Below, in pieces: positions 29,834-39,693 of a DNA stretch of 64,000 nucleotides (position 1 is the first letter of the stretch; each line of letters opens with the position of its first letter). The notes beneath the pieces were generated by a model. That model did not search any database. It was not told the origin of the DNA and saw nothing but the letters and a program-made list of their open reading frames with translations. Source of the DNA: Trypanosoma brucei gambiense DAL972 (taxonomy: Eukaryota > Euglenozoa > Kinetoplastea > Trypanosomatida > Trypanosomatidae); assembly GCF_000210295.1 (NCBI RefSeq), contig NC_026740.1, positions 813,691 to 877,690 of the forward strand. Reading direction: 5' to 3'. The translations under genes and the position numbers were made by a program.

Positions 29834-31438
29834 ATGGCGAAGCGCCGTGAAGTTGCCGATGATAGCGATGTATACGTGTTGGAGTTTCAAAAGAACTACT
29901 CTGACACTACCCGACAATCCCTGATTGTTTCAGACGAAGTGCCTGACAGCACTTTACTATGGCGCAATATGGTGATGTTCACACTTCTCAAAATCATTGG
30001 TTCGTACGATTCAGGGGCCTTCAGTGCTGCTGTTGGAGCTGAAAATGGCATTGCTGATGAATGGGGTCTCACGAATTTGGAGCAAGGAGCGCTTAGCGCA
30101 AGCGTATTTTTGGGATGTATGGTTGGCTGCCCGCTGGCGGGTCATCTCTTTTCTCAGTACAGCGCAAAAATCGTACTAATTCGAGTGCTCGTCCTTCACA
30201 TATTTTTTACCTTCTGCTTCGCGACTGTTACGGTGTATGTCATCTCCATGGTGTCGCGGTTTCTCATAGGTGTAACGTTATCGTTCATTTTCGTATATGT
30301 TCCCGTATGGGTTGATGACTTCGCCCCGCGCGACCGGCAGTCCGTTTGGATGGCGTTGCACAATGCAGGAGTACCCGTGGGTGTTCTTGGCGGATATCTG
30401 TGCGGTGCCATCCTTCCTTCATACACACGGATAAGCTGGGAGTGGGCTTTTTACTCCAAGTGCATCTTTACCGTTCCGGTGATTGTATATTTCTTACGTG
30501 TCGATCACCGATCTGTTGACAGGAACAGCAGCAGGAAGAGTAACGTCCAAGGATCGCTAGGCATCGGGCACGGAGGGAACGGTTTGCCAACCAACGGTAC
30601 AGAATCGGCAGTGAGACGGGGAACCGAAAATGTGTTTGACAGGTCAAGCGGGGCCAGAAATCTCGTTAGTTCGGCATGTGATGCCGTACTGCATATATGG
30701 AAGACCGCAGCTGTGCTCCTTGGTAACATTGAGTACACCTGCAGCGTGCTTGCTATGTGCTCCCTCTACTTTGTTGTATCGGGTTTACAAAACTTCATGA
30801 CACAGTACCTTCACGCGGAGCCTTTCAATGCTTCCATGAAAACCATCATGGTTGGGTTCGGTACGGCGATTGTGGCATCTCCCATCGGCGGTGTGATCAC
30901 CGGCGGTGTGCTTCTCGATCGACTTGGGGGTTACCAACAAAACACGCGGCGGGTTATGATATTCACCACCGCATGGGGTGCCGGGGCCGCTTTTTTCAGT
31001 GTCTTATGTATTTTCGCTGGAAGCACCAGCGCACTTCTTGTGCTCATGTCGCTGATGCTTTTCTGCGGTGGGGCGGTTGTGCCATCTGGAAGCGGCCGAG
31101 TGATGGCTTCCCTTCCCGATACCCAACGACCTGCAGGTGCCGCGCTTGCACAGATGGTGTACAACTTAGTTGGGAACTTCAGCGGCCCACTGGTGTGTGG
31201 TTCCATCGCACAGTGGATGGGCGACCTGAAGTATGGCATCCGCGCCGTGTTCTGCTGCAGCGTCATAGGGCTCGTTCCCATGGTGATACTCCTATTCGCA
31301 GCTGACAGGCACCCCAGCGGTGTATGTGCTATGTCAAGTTGCGGCCCCGTTAGCACTGTGGTGGAGGAGCGGTTGGAGGTAAAAAGCAGTGGCGTTGTTG
31401 TAGAAAATGGGAATGATGACACTGTGGATGCCAAGTAG
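29834..31438 (+). CDS. Major facilitator superfamily transporter
   Basis: The open frame extends further upstream, but the first ATG is at 29834 (MAKRREVADD), giving 534 residues. A soluble N-terminus of about 40 residues is followed by two sets of about six hydrophobic helices around a hydrophilic central loop (residues about 228-285, Ser/Asn/Gly-rich). The first half contains LSASVFLGCMVGCPLAGHLF and VSRFLIGVTLSFIFVYVPVW followed by DDFAPRDRQSVW. These resemble the helix 2-5 region of spinster-like or sugar/organic-anion MFS carriers. The usual MFS motif A (GxxxDRxGRR) after helix 2 is degenerate (HLFSQYSAK). A second copy, GGVLLDRLGGYQ, is better preserved in the C-half. Substrate and membrane are unknown. 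The last 40 residues form a cytosolic tail. Confidence 0.85.
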   Translation: MAKRREVADDSDVYVLEFQKNYSDTTRQSLIVSDEVPDSTLLWRNMVMFTLLKIIGSYDSGAFSAAVGAENGIADEWGLTNLEQGALSASVFLGCMVGCPLAGHLFSQYSAKIVLIRVLVLHIFFTFCFATVTVYVISMVSRFLIGVTLSFIFVYVPVWVDDFAPRDRQSVWMALHNAGVPVGVLGGYLCGAILPSYTRISWEWAFYSKCIFTVPVIVYFLRVDHRSVDRNSSRKSNVQGSLGIGHGGNGLPTNGTESAVRRGTENVFDRSSGARNLVSSACDAVLHIWKTAAVLLGNIEYTCSVLAMCSLYFVVSGLQNFMTQYLHAEPFNASMKTIMVGFGTAIVASPIGGVITGGVLLDRLGGYQQNTRRVMIFTTAWGAGAAFFSVLCIFAGSTSALLVLMSLMLFCGGAVVPSGSGRVMASLPDTQRPAGAALAQMVYNLVGNFSGPLVCGSIAQWMGDLKYGIRAVFCCSVIGLVPMVILLFAADRHPSGVCAMSSCGPVSTVVEERLEVKSSGVVVENGNDDTVDAK

Positions 31439-33529
31439 GCAAGTGATTGTGAAAAGGAGTGATGAATCATCAGATGGCATCTTGGCTTTGCTGCTGTTTT
31501 GTGGACTTGTTCTCCAAATTGTGCAATAGAGGACAAGGTGAACACACATACATCCCGATACGTACATGTTTAGGGGTCTGTGCTCACTTGTGTATGTGCC
31601 TGTGTTTAGCGCTTTATATTTAAGCTTCCCCTCCTTTCTTTCTTTCTTTTTTAAAAATTTGGGGTCGGTATACATCACTTATTTGTTTATTTATCTAAGC
31701 ACCTCCCCATCCGAACACATACGTACACAAACACGCAGTTACTTCATTGACCTGAACGGAATACAGGTATGCAGTGATTGATCATCGCGCTGTGTGCGTG
31801 TGTGTAGGCGAAAGCCGTAAAAGTGCCACACGCTTCCCTCTGCCATCTCCCGCGCGAATGTGGTCGATGAATGGCGGAAGTCAAACGGGAATGGTAGACA
31901 AGAAAGGAGGGAAAGGAATTGAACGATGGGTGTAATGCTGAGGATTGCAAAAAAAAAAAAGAAAAATAATGATAAAGAAAAACAGGTAGGACCGGGGATG
32001 GAGAGAAATAACAGAACTAAGGGGGGTATAGTCCCGCTTCAGTGTTGTGATACTGTTCTGACCATAGCTGTGGCAGAAATGAAGCAACGGTCGGAGCGGT
32101 GGGAATCGTTGGAAATGGGCTATGATAATTGACTGAGAATCAGGAACGTGTAGGGGCACCTTTTAATAAATTTATACGAATGATGAGATGAGAGGAGTGG
32201 GTGAGGGCTCCCTATGGTCGTGCATCCGGTTTTAAGTTCACTCTGTTTTGGATTACACTTTGTTACACACGCACATGCGCGCAAATAATCGTTTGTGCAT
32301 TTTTTGGCAAACCCGCCCATGGGCGTGTGCGTACTTGTATATATATATATATGTACTAATAAGCACCAGTGTAGCGCATATTACACACGAGTACAGGCGG
32401 ACGCGTGCGTTTTGCGGACTGGTTTAAAATAATACCTTCAGCGCCCTAGCTATGTCTTTGGCATGTATCCAGAGGATGGAAAGAAGGCAAAAGAAAGAAA
32501 AAAATAGGAGTGAAGTGTCCGATTAAATATAAAGGGTTAATCATATTTTTGTGCGAAGCGTAAGGGTTGATGGAAGGCGCGGAACATGTGTTGCAATCCT
32601 CTTTCCTATTACCATTTCGCCCCTTTCTTCGAATAAGAAGGAAAGAATTGAAACTGTGGTGTGTGTGGAGAGGGGAGCGGTATTCTACGGAGGAGAAAAG
32701 GAAGGAACGACAACGACAACAAGTTGGTTTGTAGAAAATGCGCGAACGGACACTGGTCTTGTGCCTTTCGTTTCATTTTTTGTTGTAAAGGGGAAGGGGG
32801 GGATGTATTAACTAAACCTCATATATACAACGTGTGGTGTAGCGGCAAGGCGCCATGATCCACTTTCGGTATTGTTTGTATTGTTTTTTCTTTTGAGTGT
32901 TCGAACGTTTCCATGTTCATGCATACTTCCCTTTGACATCGTAGCCGCTTCTTTCTCTACCTTTTTTGTGTTCTTTTCTCGTGCATGTGCATTGTGTATG
33001 TACGTATGCATGTGTGCGTGCGGTTTTTTGCTTGGCGTACACATTGTCTGTATATTATTTCACCTCTTATTGCGATTCGTTCTTTTGTGAATCCAGCTAA
33101 TCATTGTTGTTCTTCATCCTCTTTTTTTTAAACTAACATTATCACACACCCCTTTTTTCTTTGTGTACGGTGGTGACTCGCTTCACAACGGTTATCCACT
33201 TGTGCAAACAAACGGGAAACATTAAGGAACAACACCTAGGAAAGGGAAAGGAAGACGAATAGTAATAATAATAAAGGCGCTGGTAATAAGCAAAGGCCGA
33301 CCGGAGAAGCAATTTATCCAATCGGTTAGTTAGTGAGTGAGCGTCTTGTCGGCTGGCTTGAATTACCAAACAAGCATATTGGCACGCAGGAGGGTACGTT
33401 GGTGGCGTATAATTACATCTATTTTAGTGAAAGGAGGGAGAAACGGGAGTCAGTTCGTGATCTTTCACTTGCTGTTTCTCTTCCCTTTATTTGGCGTGCT
33501 TGTACTCACTCTTTACTTGAATCAGTGCA
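31439..33529. other. Intergenic spacer (2.1 kb)
   Basis: The spacer holds a short TA array (32338-32352), an ATA/AAT array (33259-33273) and many T- or A-rich runs. Short frames (31926-32132, 32551-32811 and others) have atypical composition. A tRNA-like patch near 32828 lacks a B box. A good pyrimidine tract (about 33460-33491) and AG at 33524-33525 serve SmD1. No gene is accepted. Confidence 0.5.
33460..33525 (+). promoter_or_regulatory. Putative spliced-leader acceptor for SmD1
   Basis: A C/T-rich stretch at 33460-33491 and a second short one at 33503-33518 lead to ATCAG (AG at 33524-33525). This is only 4 nt before the ATG at 33530, giving a very short predicted 5' UTR plus the spliced leader. 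Confidence 0.45.
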
Positions 33530-33850
33530 ATGCCCGCGGCGGAGTCATCGACGCTCATCGGCTTTCTTCAGCAGCTGCGTGGGACGCAAGTTGAGATTGA
33601 GATGATGAACTCGACCATTGTCACCGGGGAAATAACATTCGTGGAAGCCAACATGAATACATACATGCGTCATGTGAAGATAACGGCAAAGGGGAAAAAT
33701 CCCGAAATGGCTGAGACGTATATGGTTTGTGGCAGTAAAATCCGTTACGTAATTCTTCCAGAGGCAATGAATACGGACGATGTGCTTGTGAAGGCTGCGG
33801 CCGCGAAGGCGAGACCGGGAAGCAAAAGGACGGAGCGATCAAATGAGTGA
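33530..33850 (+). CDS. SmD1: Small nuclear ribonucleoprotein SmD1
   Basis: This 106-residue Sm-fold protein is a subunit of the heptameric Sm ring on spliceosomal U snRNAs and, in trypanosomes, on the spliced-leader RNA. Sm motif 1 spans about residues 10-50, with the characteristic MNTYMRHVKIT segment matching the MNTHLKAVKMT of animal SmD1. Sm motif 2 is CGSKIRYVILPE (about 68-79), like the GNNIRYFILPD of animal SmD1. The segment after it (MNTDDVLVKAAAAKAR) also aligns with SmD1 rather than LSm2 or SmD3. The long Gly-Arg repeat tail of animal SmD1 is missing. The protein ends in a short basic stretch (GSKRTERSNE), so methyl-Arg/SMN recognition through this tail is not expected. Confidence 0.92.
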   Translation: MPAAESSTLIGFLQQLRGTQVEIEMMNSTIVTGEITFVEANMNTYMRHVKITAKGKNPEMAETYMVCGSKIRYVILPEAMNTDDVLVKAAAAKARPGSKRTERSNE

Positions 33851-34720
33851 GTGTTCCTGCGGCCGAGGGACGGGACTCGTTTTTAAGGGAAAGAGCGTGA
33901 AAGTGAAGGCACACACGAAGGCGCAAAGAGAGGAAGGGAGCGAGGGAATTCCTCTTTCCAGAGATGCGCACTGCAAAGGAACCCCTCCATTTCCTGTTTC
34001 TCTCCTCGTTGCCGCTGCCGTCATGTTCTTTTTTTTCGGTTTCTGGTACGTATCTATGACTCCAAGGGGAGCAGAAAAAAGAAAAACAAAACCGACCAAC
34101 ACTTTGGTGAGCTACTTTCTCATTACTTCGTTTGTGCCCCTGTGCTACTGTTTGGCTTCTCCCATCACAGACATACACACACACATATATATATATTTAT
34201 ATATATAAATAGCGGAGCTGTCGTTCACTACTATAACACACTTTTTCCACTTTTTTTTTCTTGACAACTCATACTACTCATTGCAACGTGTGTGCGATGG
34301 TTGAAAAAACTCAACACACCATCGCGAAAACAACAATGCAAACATTACAATGACATTTAGGGGCCAACCATAGTGTATCATTACAGGACCACTGTGAGGA
34401 ATTATAGGAGCCTAGAGATACTCTAAACGAAGGGGAAATAGTGACACGTTGCTGTCGTTGGCACACGCCTCCCCTTTTCATTGTGTTATCACAGACACCC
34501 ACGCGCGTACTTAACAAAAGAAGGGGGAGAGAAACGTACCTCAACCGTCTACTATTACATCTCGTAGGAGTGATAGACGGGTACATAGATTAAGTAGATC
34601 GATAGACATATATTACTCACCGTCTCGGCCTTTGGGGGCCTCCTCTTTAATTTTTTAAAAGTTCTTTCGTCGACTCTCTTAGTCGTGTGCGCTCCGCTTA
34701 ATTCACTTGCAGCGGGACAC
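33851..34720. other. Intergenic spacer with TA-rich microsatellite
   Basis: The frame starting at 33843 overlaps the SmD1 stop but has UTR-like composition and is not accepted. A TA-rich array (34183-34209, interrupted) is followed by a T-rich tract. A CT-rich stretch at about 34662-34710 ends in TTGCAG (AG 34711-34712), 8 nt before the next ATG. Confidence 0.5.
34183..34209. repeat. Interrupted TA microsatellite
   Basis: TA units are broken by ATTTATATA. The array is followed by a T-rich stretch. Confidence 0.8.
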
Positions 34721-37588
34721 ATGGACGTGGCAGCATTACGTCGATTGCAGCATCGCATGGAGGCGCGCGGTAGGGCCGCCCAAAGTTGCGTTGTGAATTG
34801 TGACTACAGTAGACCACATTGCACCTGCGTGCCGCGCCATCAGCATGATGAGGGAGGAGGTAGGGATGACACCGAAGTGGCGACCGCTTCAAATTATATC
34901 GACAAGCAGGGCAACAACGGCAATAACTCCATAGTCACTCTCAGTGGCGCCGCGCGGTCGTGGCTGGTGCAACGGCTGGAGGACATAGAAGTAGATATAA
35001 CGGGAGGTGCTGCGCAGCACAGTCGGGCCGTCCCGTGCTGCTGCAGTTGCTGTCAAGGTTACCATCACAGCTACCATGAGCCAAAGGTAGGCTCCAATGT
35101 GTATGCGGGATGTTTAAATGGGAAAGGCAGCGAAAAGGGACAAGCGGCAACACCGTCGGTGAGTGAGGTACGTGCTGATTGTATTCAGCAACAGGCTGAT
35201 GGCTCTCCCACCGTGGTGGATGGGCGCATCAATTCCTCTTCACCAGCTCCACGAACGTACGACGTGCCGACTCTTAGGGGAACTCAAAATGTGCTCAAAC
35301 CTGCCAAATCATCAAAGTTGCTACATGCTTTACTCCGGAACGCGCAGATGGTTGCAGTACCAGCAAAGGCACGAGAGTGGGAAAACGTCCCCGAGAGTGA
35401 GCCTGACACTCCTTCGCGTAGCGCAGGTTCAACGTTGGAAAGTGCCAAAAGGGTATTCAGGGAACGGAAGCGAGCTGCAACCGTGCCAAAAACACATAGT
35501 GCTACCGAGTCTACCCGTACTTCTACCGTGCGGACTCGATCGTCGTCGCTTCTACCGACAGATAGGCAGCATCGGACCGCAACAGAGACAGCAACAGAGG
35601 GTTATTCCCAACCTCCGTCCGTTACTGTGTATCCCCACGTCAACCGTGAGGTGTCTCAGCGTCCTGTTGGGGTTAGTCCAGGGGATGCAGCAACCGACAC
35701 ATCACCTTTAAAGTCCGTTGTAGAGCGCTCGGTGCAGTGCACACCGTTGGTAACATCGGCATCCACCCAGCGAGCGCTTGCCCTTTCGGTTGCTATACAA
35801 ACAGAGGACGTCGCCGACCCTTCGCGTTCGTTTCCAAAGGGATCTTCGGGGTCCCTTGTGGGGAAGCAGTTGCAGCAATCATCCTCGACTAGCACTAACG
35901 GCCCTGCTACTCTCTCAGCGGAGGTGACGTCTCTGACATCGCGGTCAGGAGCGTCGGAGTCTCACGAACAAGGTTCAGCAGGACGACATGTTTCTAACAC
36001 AAAAGCAACGACAGCAACGATGGAACCGTCACCAACTGAAGTTATTAACGCCCTGCGTGAGAAATTGCTGTTAGAGAAAGCGGATGCGTACGTACGTTTG
36101 CTGGAGCAGCAAGTGAGTGGAGAGCTTCATACAAAGGGCAGAGTAGAGGAGGAAGAGGCGCACGCTCGAAGTCACAACCAGGAGAGGATTCTTTCGTTAC
36201 TTTCCCGCCTGCACCAGGAAGACCGAGAGATCATGGAGGCCTTGTATGACGCCGTGAATGAGAAAGAGACCTTAGAACAACCCCGCAGTCTGGTAGCATC
36301 CTCTCTTCCTGTTTCATCTCCGTCTGTCTCCGCTTCCGCTTCCGTGCCTCCTCCAGGGCAGTCCTTCGGTGATGTTTCCCAGGAGTCGATGCAGACCTCA
36401 GCGCGGCCGGTGTACGGTAAAAACTCATTTCCAGAAGAGGTGTTGGCCGCGTATGAACAGTTTTCAGCGGAACCGTCACCGCATCCTAAACCGCCAGCAG
36501 GCATGACGCCACTGACTACAGCGGGATCCCCACAGACAGAAGTTTCACAGGGGAGCATGAGGGCTTGGGTCGACAGATACTTCAGCGACTCTCTGGACCC
36601 GCAGCACCGGGCACTCCTGCATCACGTTCTTCTTTCGAGGGAGGCGGAAGTTCGACGTGCTGAAGCTGCGGAGTCACAATGCAGGAAATTAAAAAGCAGG
36701 CTCTGCACCGCGGATGCACCGTCGTTGATGTTAACAGAAGGATCAGGGAAACATGAAAGTCAGAAACTGAGCGTCCCAGCCGTTTCAGGTGGAAACGAGG
36801 AGGAACCAAAGGTACCCGACCTCCGACGCGATGGATCGGGGATCAAGTCTAGTGAGCTGAGTTGTTCAATGCCACCACCGGCCCCACCACGAACTGAAAA
36901 CCTCCCCAGTCGCGGCAACGATCAGGCGGTGAACGCTTGTGGTGCTAACCCTTCCGCTACTTCCTCTTCTTCGAGGGCGGTAAACGAGGAGGAACTGCAG
37001 CGCTGGAAAAGCCGCTGTGACGCTATTGAACAACAACACCGCGCCAGTGTTCATCGATTAGCGGAGCTACAAACTTATATTGAGCAGCTGCGGCGCGATG
37101 CTCACCAAGCGGTCGTAAAGGTTGCGACTGCCAGCACCGTTACAGTGCCCACCGCTCCCAATCTCCCCACCACCACGCTGCCGCAGCCAAACGAATCGAC
37201 TGTCCAAATGTCTTCCGTCCGTGACATGTGGTCTCCAGGGAGCGGCCCCACGAGAGGCGTGAGTGATACATTGTCTTTTACGCAGCCACCATCCAGCACG
37301 TGTCAACCCCACTCGACAGTAGCGCCTCTGTCTACTTTTGAGCGGCCTTCCAAACCAGCGACAGAAATGGGACCCCTTAGCGGCGTGACTCCTCCCACTT
37401 CCCTTTATCCCACTTCTGTTCCTACTACTACCACCGTACAGACGTCTACTGGAAACCGTGAGGCAGCATTGCAGATGCTTCGGGAGGAGTTGGATGCAGA
37501 ATGCTCTCGGTTTGCTGATGAATCACGCCGCTGGCAACAGTTTGTGGAAACCCAGAGAATTTCTTTACAGAAGGGTAAGGGTGGCTGA
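34721..37588 (+). CDS. Large Ser/Pro-rich coiled-coil protein, unassigned (955 aa)
   Basis: The open frame reaches back to 34685, but the first ATG is 34721 (MDVAALRRLQHRMEARGRAA), 8 nt after a good AG acceptor. Near the N-terminus are two Cys-rich patches, CDYSRPHCTC near 27 and CCCSCCQGYHH near 105, perhaps metal-binding. Most of the chain is Ser/Thr/Pro/Gln-rich and probably disordered. Short coiled-coil segments occur near 440-475 (EVINALREKLLLEKADAYVR), near 640-670 (LLSREAEVRRAEAAESQCRK), near 765-795 (ELQRWKSRCDAIEQQHRASV) and at the end (REAALQMLREELDAE). This is typical of lineage-specific cytoskeletal or scaffold proteins in trypanosomes. I recognise no domain. Confidence 0.75.
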   Translation: MDVAALRRLQHRMEARGRAAQSCVVNCDYSRPHCTCVPRHQHDEGGGRDDTEVATASNYIDKQGNNGNNSIVTLSGAARSWLVQRLEDIEVDITGGAAQHSRAVPCCCSCCQGYHHSYHEPKVGSNVYAGCLNGKGSEKGQAATPSVSEVRADCIQQQADGSPTVVDGRINSSSPAPRTYDVPTLRGTQNVLKPAKSSKLLHALLRNAQMVAVPAKAREWENVPESEPDTPSRSAGSTLESAKRVFRERKRAATVPKTHSATESTRTSTVRTRSSSLLPTDRQHRTATETATEGYSQPPSVTVYPHVNREVSQRPVGVSPGDAATDTSPLKSVVERSVQCTPLVTSASTQRALALSVAIQTEDVADPSRSFPKGSSGSLVGKQLQQSSSTSTNGPATLSAEVTSLTSRSGASESHEQGSAGRHVSNTKATTATMEPSPTEVINALREKLLLEKADAYVRLLEQQVSGELHTKGRVEEEEAHARSHNQERILSLLSRLHQEDREIMEALYDAVNEKETLEQPRSLVASSLPVSSPSVSASASVPPPGQSFGDVSQESMQTSARPVYGKNSFPEEVLAAYEQFSAEPSPHPKPPAGMTPLTTAGSPQTEVSQGSMRAWVDRYFSDSLDPQHRALLHHVLLSREAEVRRAEAAESQCRKLKSRLCTADAPSLMLTEGSGKHESQKLSVPAVSGGNEEEPKVPDLRRDGSGIKSSELSCSMPPPAPPRTENLPSRGNDQAVNACGANPSATSSSSRAVNEEELQRWKSRCDAIEQQHRASVHRLAELQTYIEQLRRDAHQAVVKVATASTVTVPTAPNLPTTTLPQPNESTVQMSSVRDMWSPGSGPTRGVSDTLSFTQPPSSTCQPHSTVAPLSTFERPSKPATEMGPLSGVTPPTSLYPTSVPTTTTVQTSTGNREAALQMLREELDAECSRFADESRRWQQFVETQRISLQKGKGG

Positions 37589-38528
37589 GTCTGGCACCCC
37601 TGCTGTTTTATACGTGTATCACTTTTGCTGTTCTTTGCCGCTGTCTCTATATTCTACCAGCATCGTCACTGTTGTTCCCAGTTGTTGCGGCAAATCTTCC
37701 CTACCTCTTGTATAATGATAGGGGAAGGAGGGGAGAGTAGACACGTATAAACTAGGAATCAAAAGTGGTAGTTTCTTTTTTGCCAGCGGACAAAGGCTAT
37801 CGAAACATACGCCCCTTTATAATTAAGCATAGAAAAGAAACAAAAAGGAGGTTGCTTGATTAAGTATCGGTCTCTTGTCTCTCTTTTATTTGTTGTACCG
37901 TGTGCGTCCCAGTGGGTGTAGTTGCTATTGGCAGGCAGGACATTTGACTTTTCAGATTTTTCTTCCCTTCTTTCGTTCGTCCCTTCCCTTCCACTCTTCC
38001 ATTACACATTTGACTAACAAATTAACACGGCAAACGCTTCTCGGCATGCCTGGAAAAATATTTGTGTTAATTAGCCCTTCAATCGCGTGACCTGTTGATC
38101 TTCCCCCCTTTCTCTTCTCTACGTTCCGATTTCTATGATTAGACTTGAGGTGGTGCTCGTCGCATTGTGGACAAGGGGGTTGTAGCGGCTGAAAACCACA
38201 CCGGGCCCGTTTGATTTTTTTTATCGAAACAGTTTTTTCAAGAGCGCTGCCTCTTCGACCGCTCACGTGCTTGGGCTAACACCGGAAAGTTAACAAAGGC
38301 GACTGTGGCCGTAGGAGCGGAACATTAACTTCATCTTCCTCATCGTCACGCGCCTATTAGGCGGTTAAGAAGTCTGAGGGGATCCAGTGAAGTGGCAACA
38401 GCATTAATAATAGTGGTTTTTACCGATTCTTTCTGTCGTACTAATTTAGCATTGGTGGTTTACCCAATCGCATTCTTTCGTTTTTAGTTAACGACATCAT
38501 AATCGTGTGTGTGGTAGACATTCAGACG
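37589..38528. other. Intergenic spacer
   Basis: Pyrimidine tracts lie at about 37868-37890 and 37950-38003. A final one at 38467-38485 precedes AG at 38486-38487 and ATG 38529. No gene is seen. Confidence 0.5.
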
Positions 38529-39089
38529 ATGAGCACTTTATCATCGTGGCTCACGGGAGGTAAGACAGGTGGAGGTAAGGAATCCGAGAAAGAAGACGCA
38601 GCAGCCATTGCTGCCAGGAATGAGTTGCTCAACGTCATAGAGGGGGCCCCACCATTGCTAGTCAGCCAGCAGGTGGACCAGTTTGCTTTTTTACGCAGCA
38701 ACGCAAGACACAAGATTGCAGATGTGGTGCTGGCACTGACAGCATATACCTTCAGTGGGTTCATTCATATGTACGGCCAAAGCACGGCGCTCACTACCCT
38801 CTCCATGTGGGCTGCAGGGACCACCTTCTTTCTTAACATGCAAGTACGAAAGGTTTTTGAGTTGGAGGATGAGACGAGACGGAAACAAGCCGTGATTGAC
38901 ATGGGTTTGCAGGAAAAGAATGTTTTCCAGCTAGAAGCTGTAGCCTCGTGGGTGTGGATGCTTTCCTCCCTGCAACAGTTTAAGATGCACAAGCGACTGA
39001 AGTACTGCGGGTACAGCAGCTGGACAGCGCTTTGTTGCTGCACTTACTTCACCTTTCGTCACATGTACCAGATGCTTCTCGAAGCGTAA
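38529..39089 (+). CDS. Small membrane protein, unassigned (186 aa)
   Basis: ATG 38529 (MSTLSSWLTGG) is the first start after the probable acceptor AG at 38486-38487. The open frame itself begins earlier without an ATG. A Gly/Lys-rich N-terminal stretch and a helical acidic part are followed by a hydrophobic pair near residues 69-106 (IADVVLALTAYTFSGFIHMY and LTTLSMWAAGTTFFLNM). A charged helix comes next (RKVFELEDETRRKQAVIDM), then one or two more apolar segments (WVWMLSS and WTALCCCTYFTFRHMYQML). This suggests three or four membrane passes. I know no family with these features. The size and architecture would fit an organelle-membrane protein. Confidence 0.7.
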   Translation: MSTLSSWLTGGKTGGGKESEKEDAAAIAARNELLNVIEGAPPLLVSQQVDQFAFLRSNARHKIADVVLALTAYTFSGFIHMYGQSTALTTLSMWAAGTTFFLNMQVRKVFELEDETRRKQAVIDMGLQEKNVFQLEAVASWVWMLSSLQQFKMHKRLKYCGYSSWTALCCCTYFTFRHMYQMLLEA

Positions 39090-39693
39090 CCCCTCCTTCC
39101 CTCCTTCCACCCACCCGCTCATCCCTCAAAAAAAAAAAATGGTGATTTTTTTTTTTTGAGCAGGGGGCGAATCTGTGGGAACGGAAAAAAAAAGGTAAGA
39201 AAAGTATTCATTTTGTGGAAAAGAAATGGGCTGCCACAATACTCGGGCCATTGTTCCCCTCTCAGACACGCAACCACAGCTTTTTTTCACCTCTGTTCAC
39301 TGTCATCAGTTTGTTATTTTGTCGAACGACAAGCGTTGTTTGTCACACATGCACGACTACGGTTACTACTTTCCGACCTAGAAGTTACTCTTTGCACCAT
39401 GATCGGATACCGCTGGTTACCTTTTTCAGGTGTTTTGTCTGTAATCATGAAGTTTTCCCTCCTTTGTTGTTATTATTACTATCTTGTTTTGTTTCGAGGT
39501 GCCACAGCGCAGTCATAAACGTAGGTAAAGGCTTACTTGAAGGCAGAACATCGGGTGTAGAACCCTCACGCACTACGTAAACCCGCACAGGTAGGTTGAA
39601 CATACGGACTTTTAAGCACTGCATATTGAGACGTATATAATACACGGTTAATTTAATATATTTTCTTCGCGGTTTACCAAAACCATAGGTGGG
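39090..39693. other. Intergenic spacer with A12/T12 inverted repeat
   Basis: The start of the 3' UTR holds a perfect inverted repeat (39125-39160). T-rich sequence and several short frames follow (for example 39215-39580), none convincing. AG at 39688-39689 lies close to ATG 39694. Confidence 0.5.
39125..39160. repeat. Perfect 15-bp inverted repeat with 6-nt loop
   Basis: CTC plus A12 (39125-39139) is mirrored by T12 plus GAG (39146-39160) around the loop TGGTGA. It lies 36 nt after the stop codon of the small membrane protein gene. In RNA it could fold into an A-U hairpin. Confidence 0.85.

Noticed and set aside
32828..32875. tRNA-like patch (GTGTAGCGGCAAGGC)
   Set aside because: There is no matching B box or TpsiC arm, and no cloverleaf could be built.
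33843..34208. Frame overlapping the SmD1 stop codon, like a bacterial ATGA overlap
   Set aside because: Translational coupling is not expected in trypanosomes, and the second half translates T-rich and TA-rich sequence.
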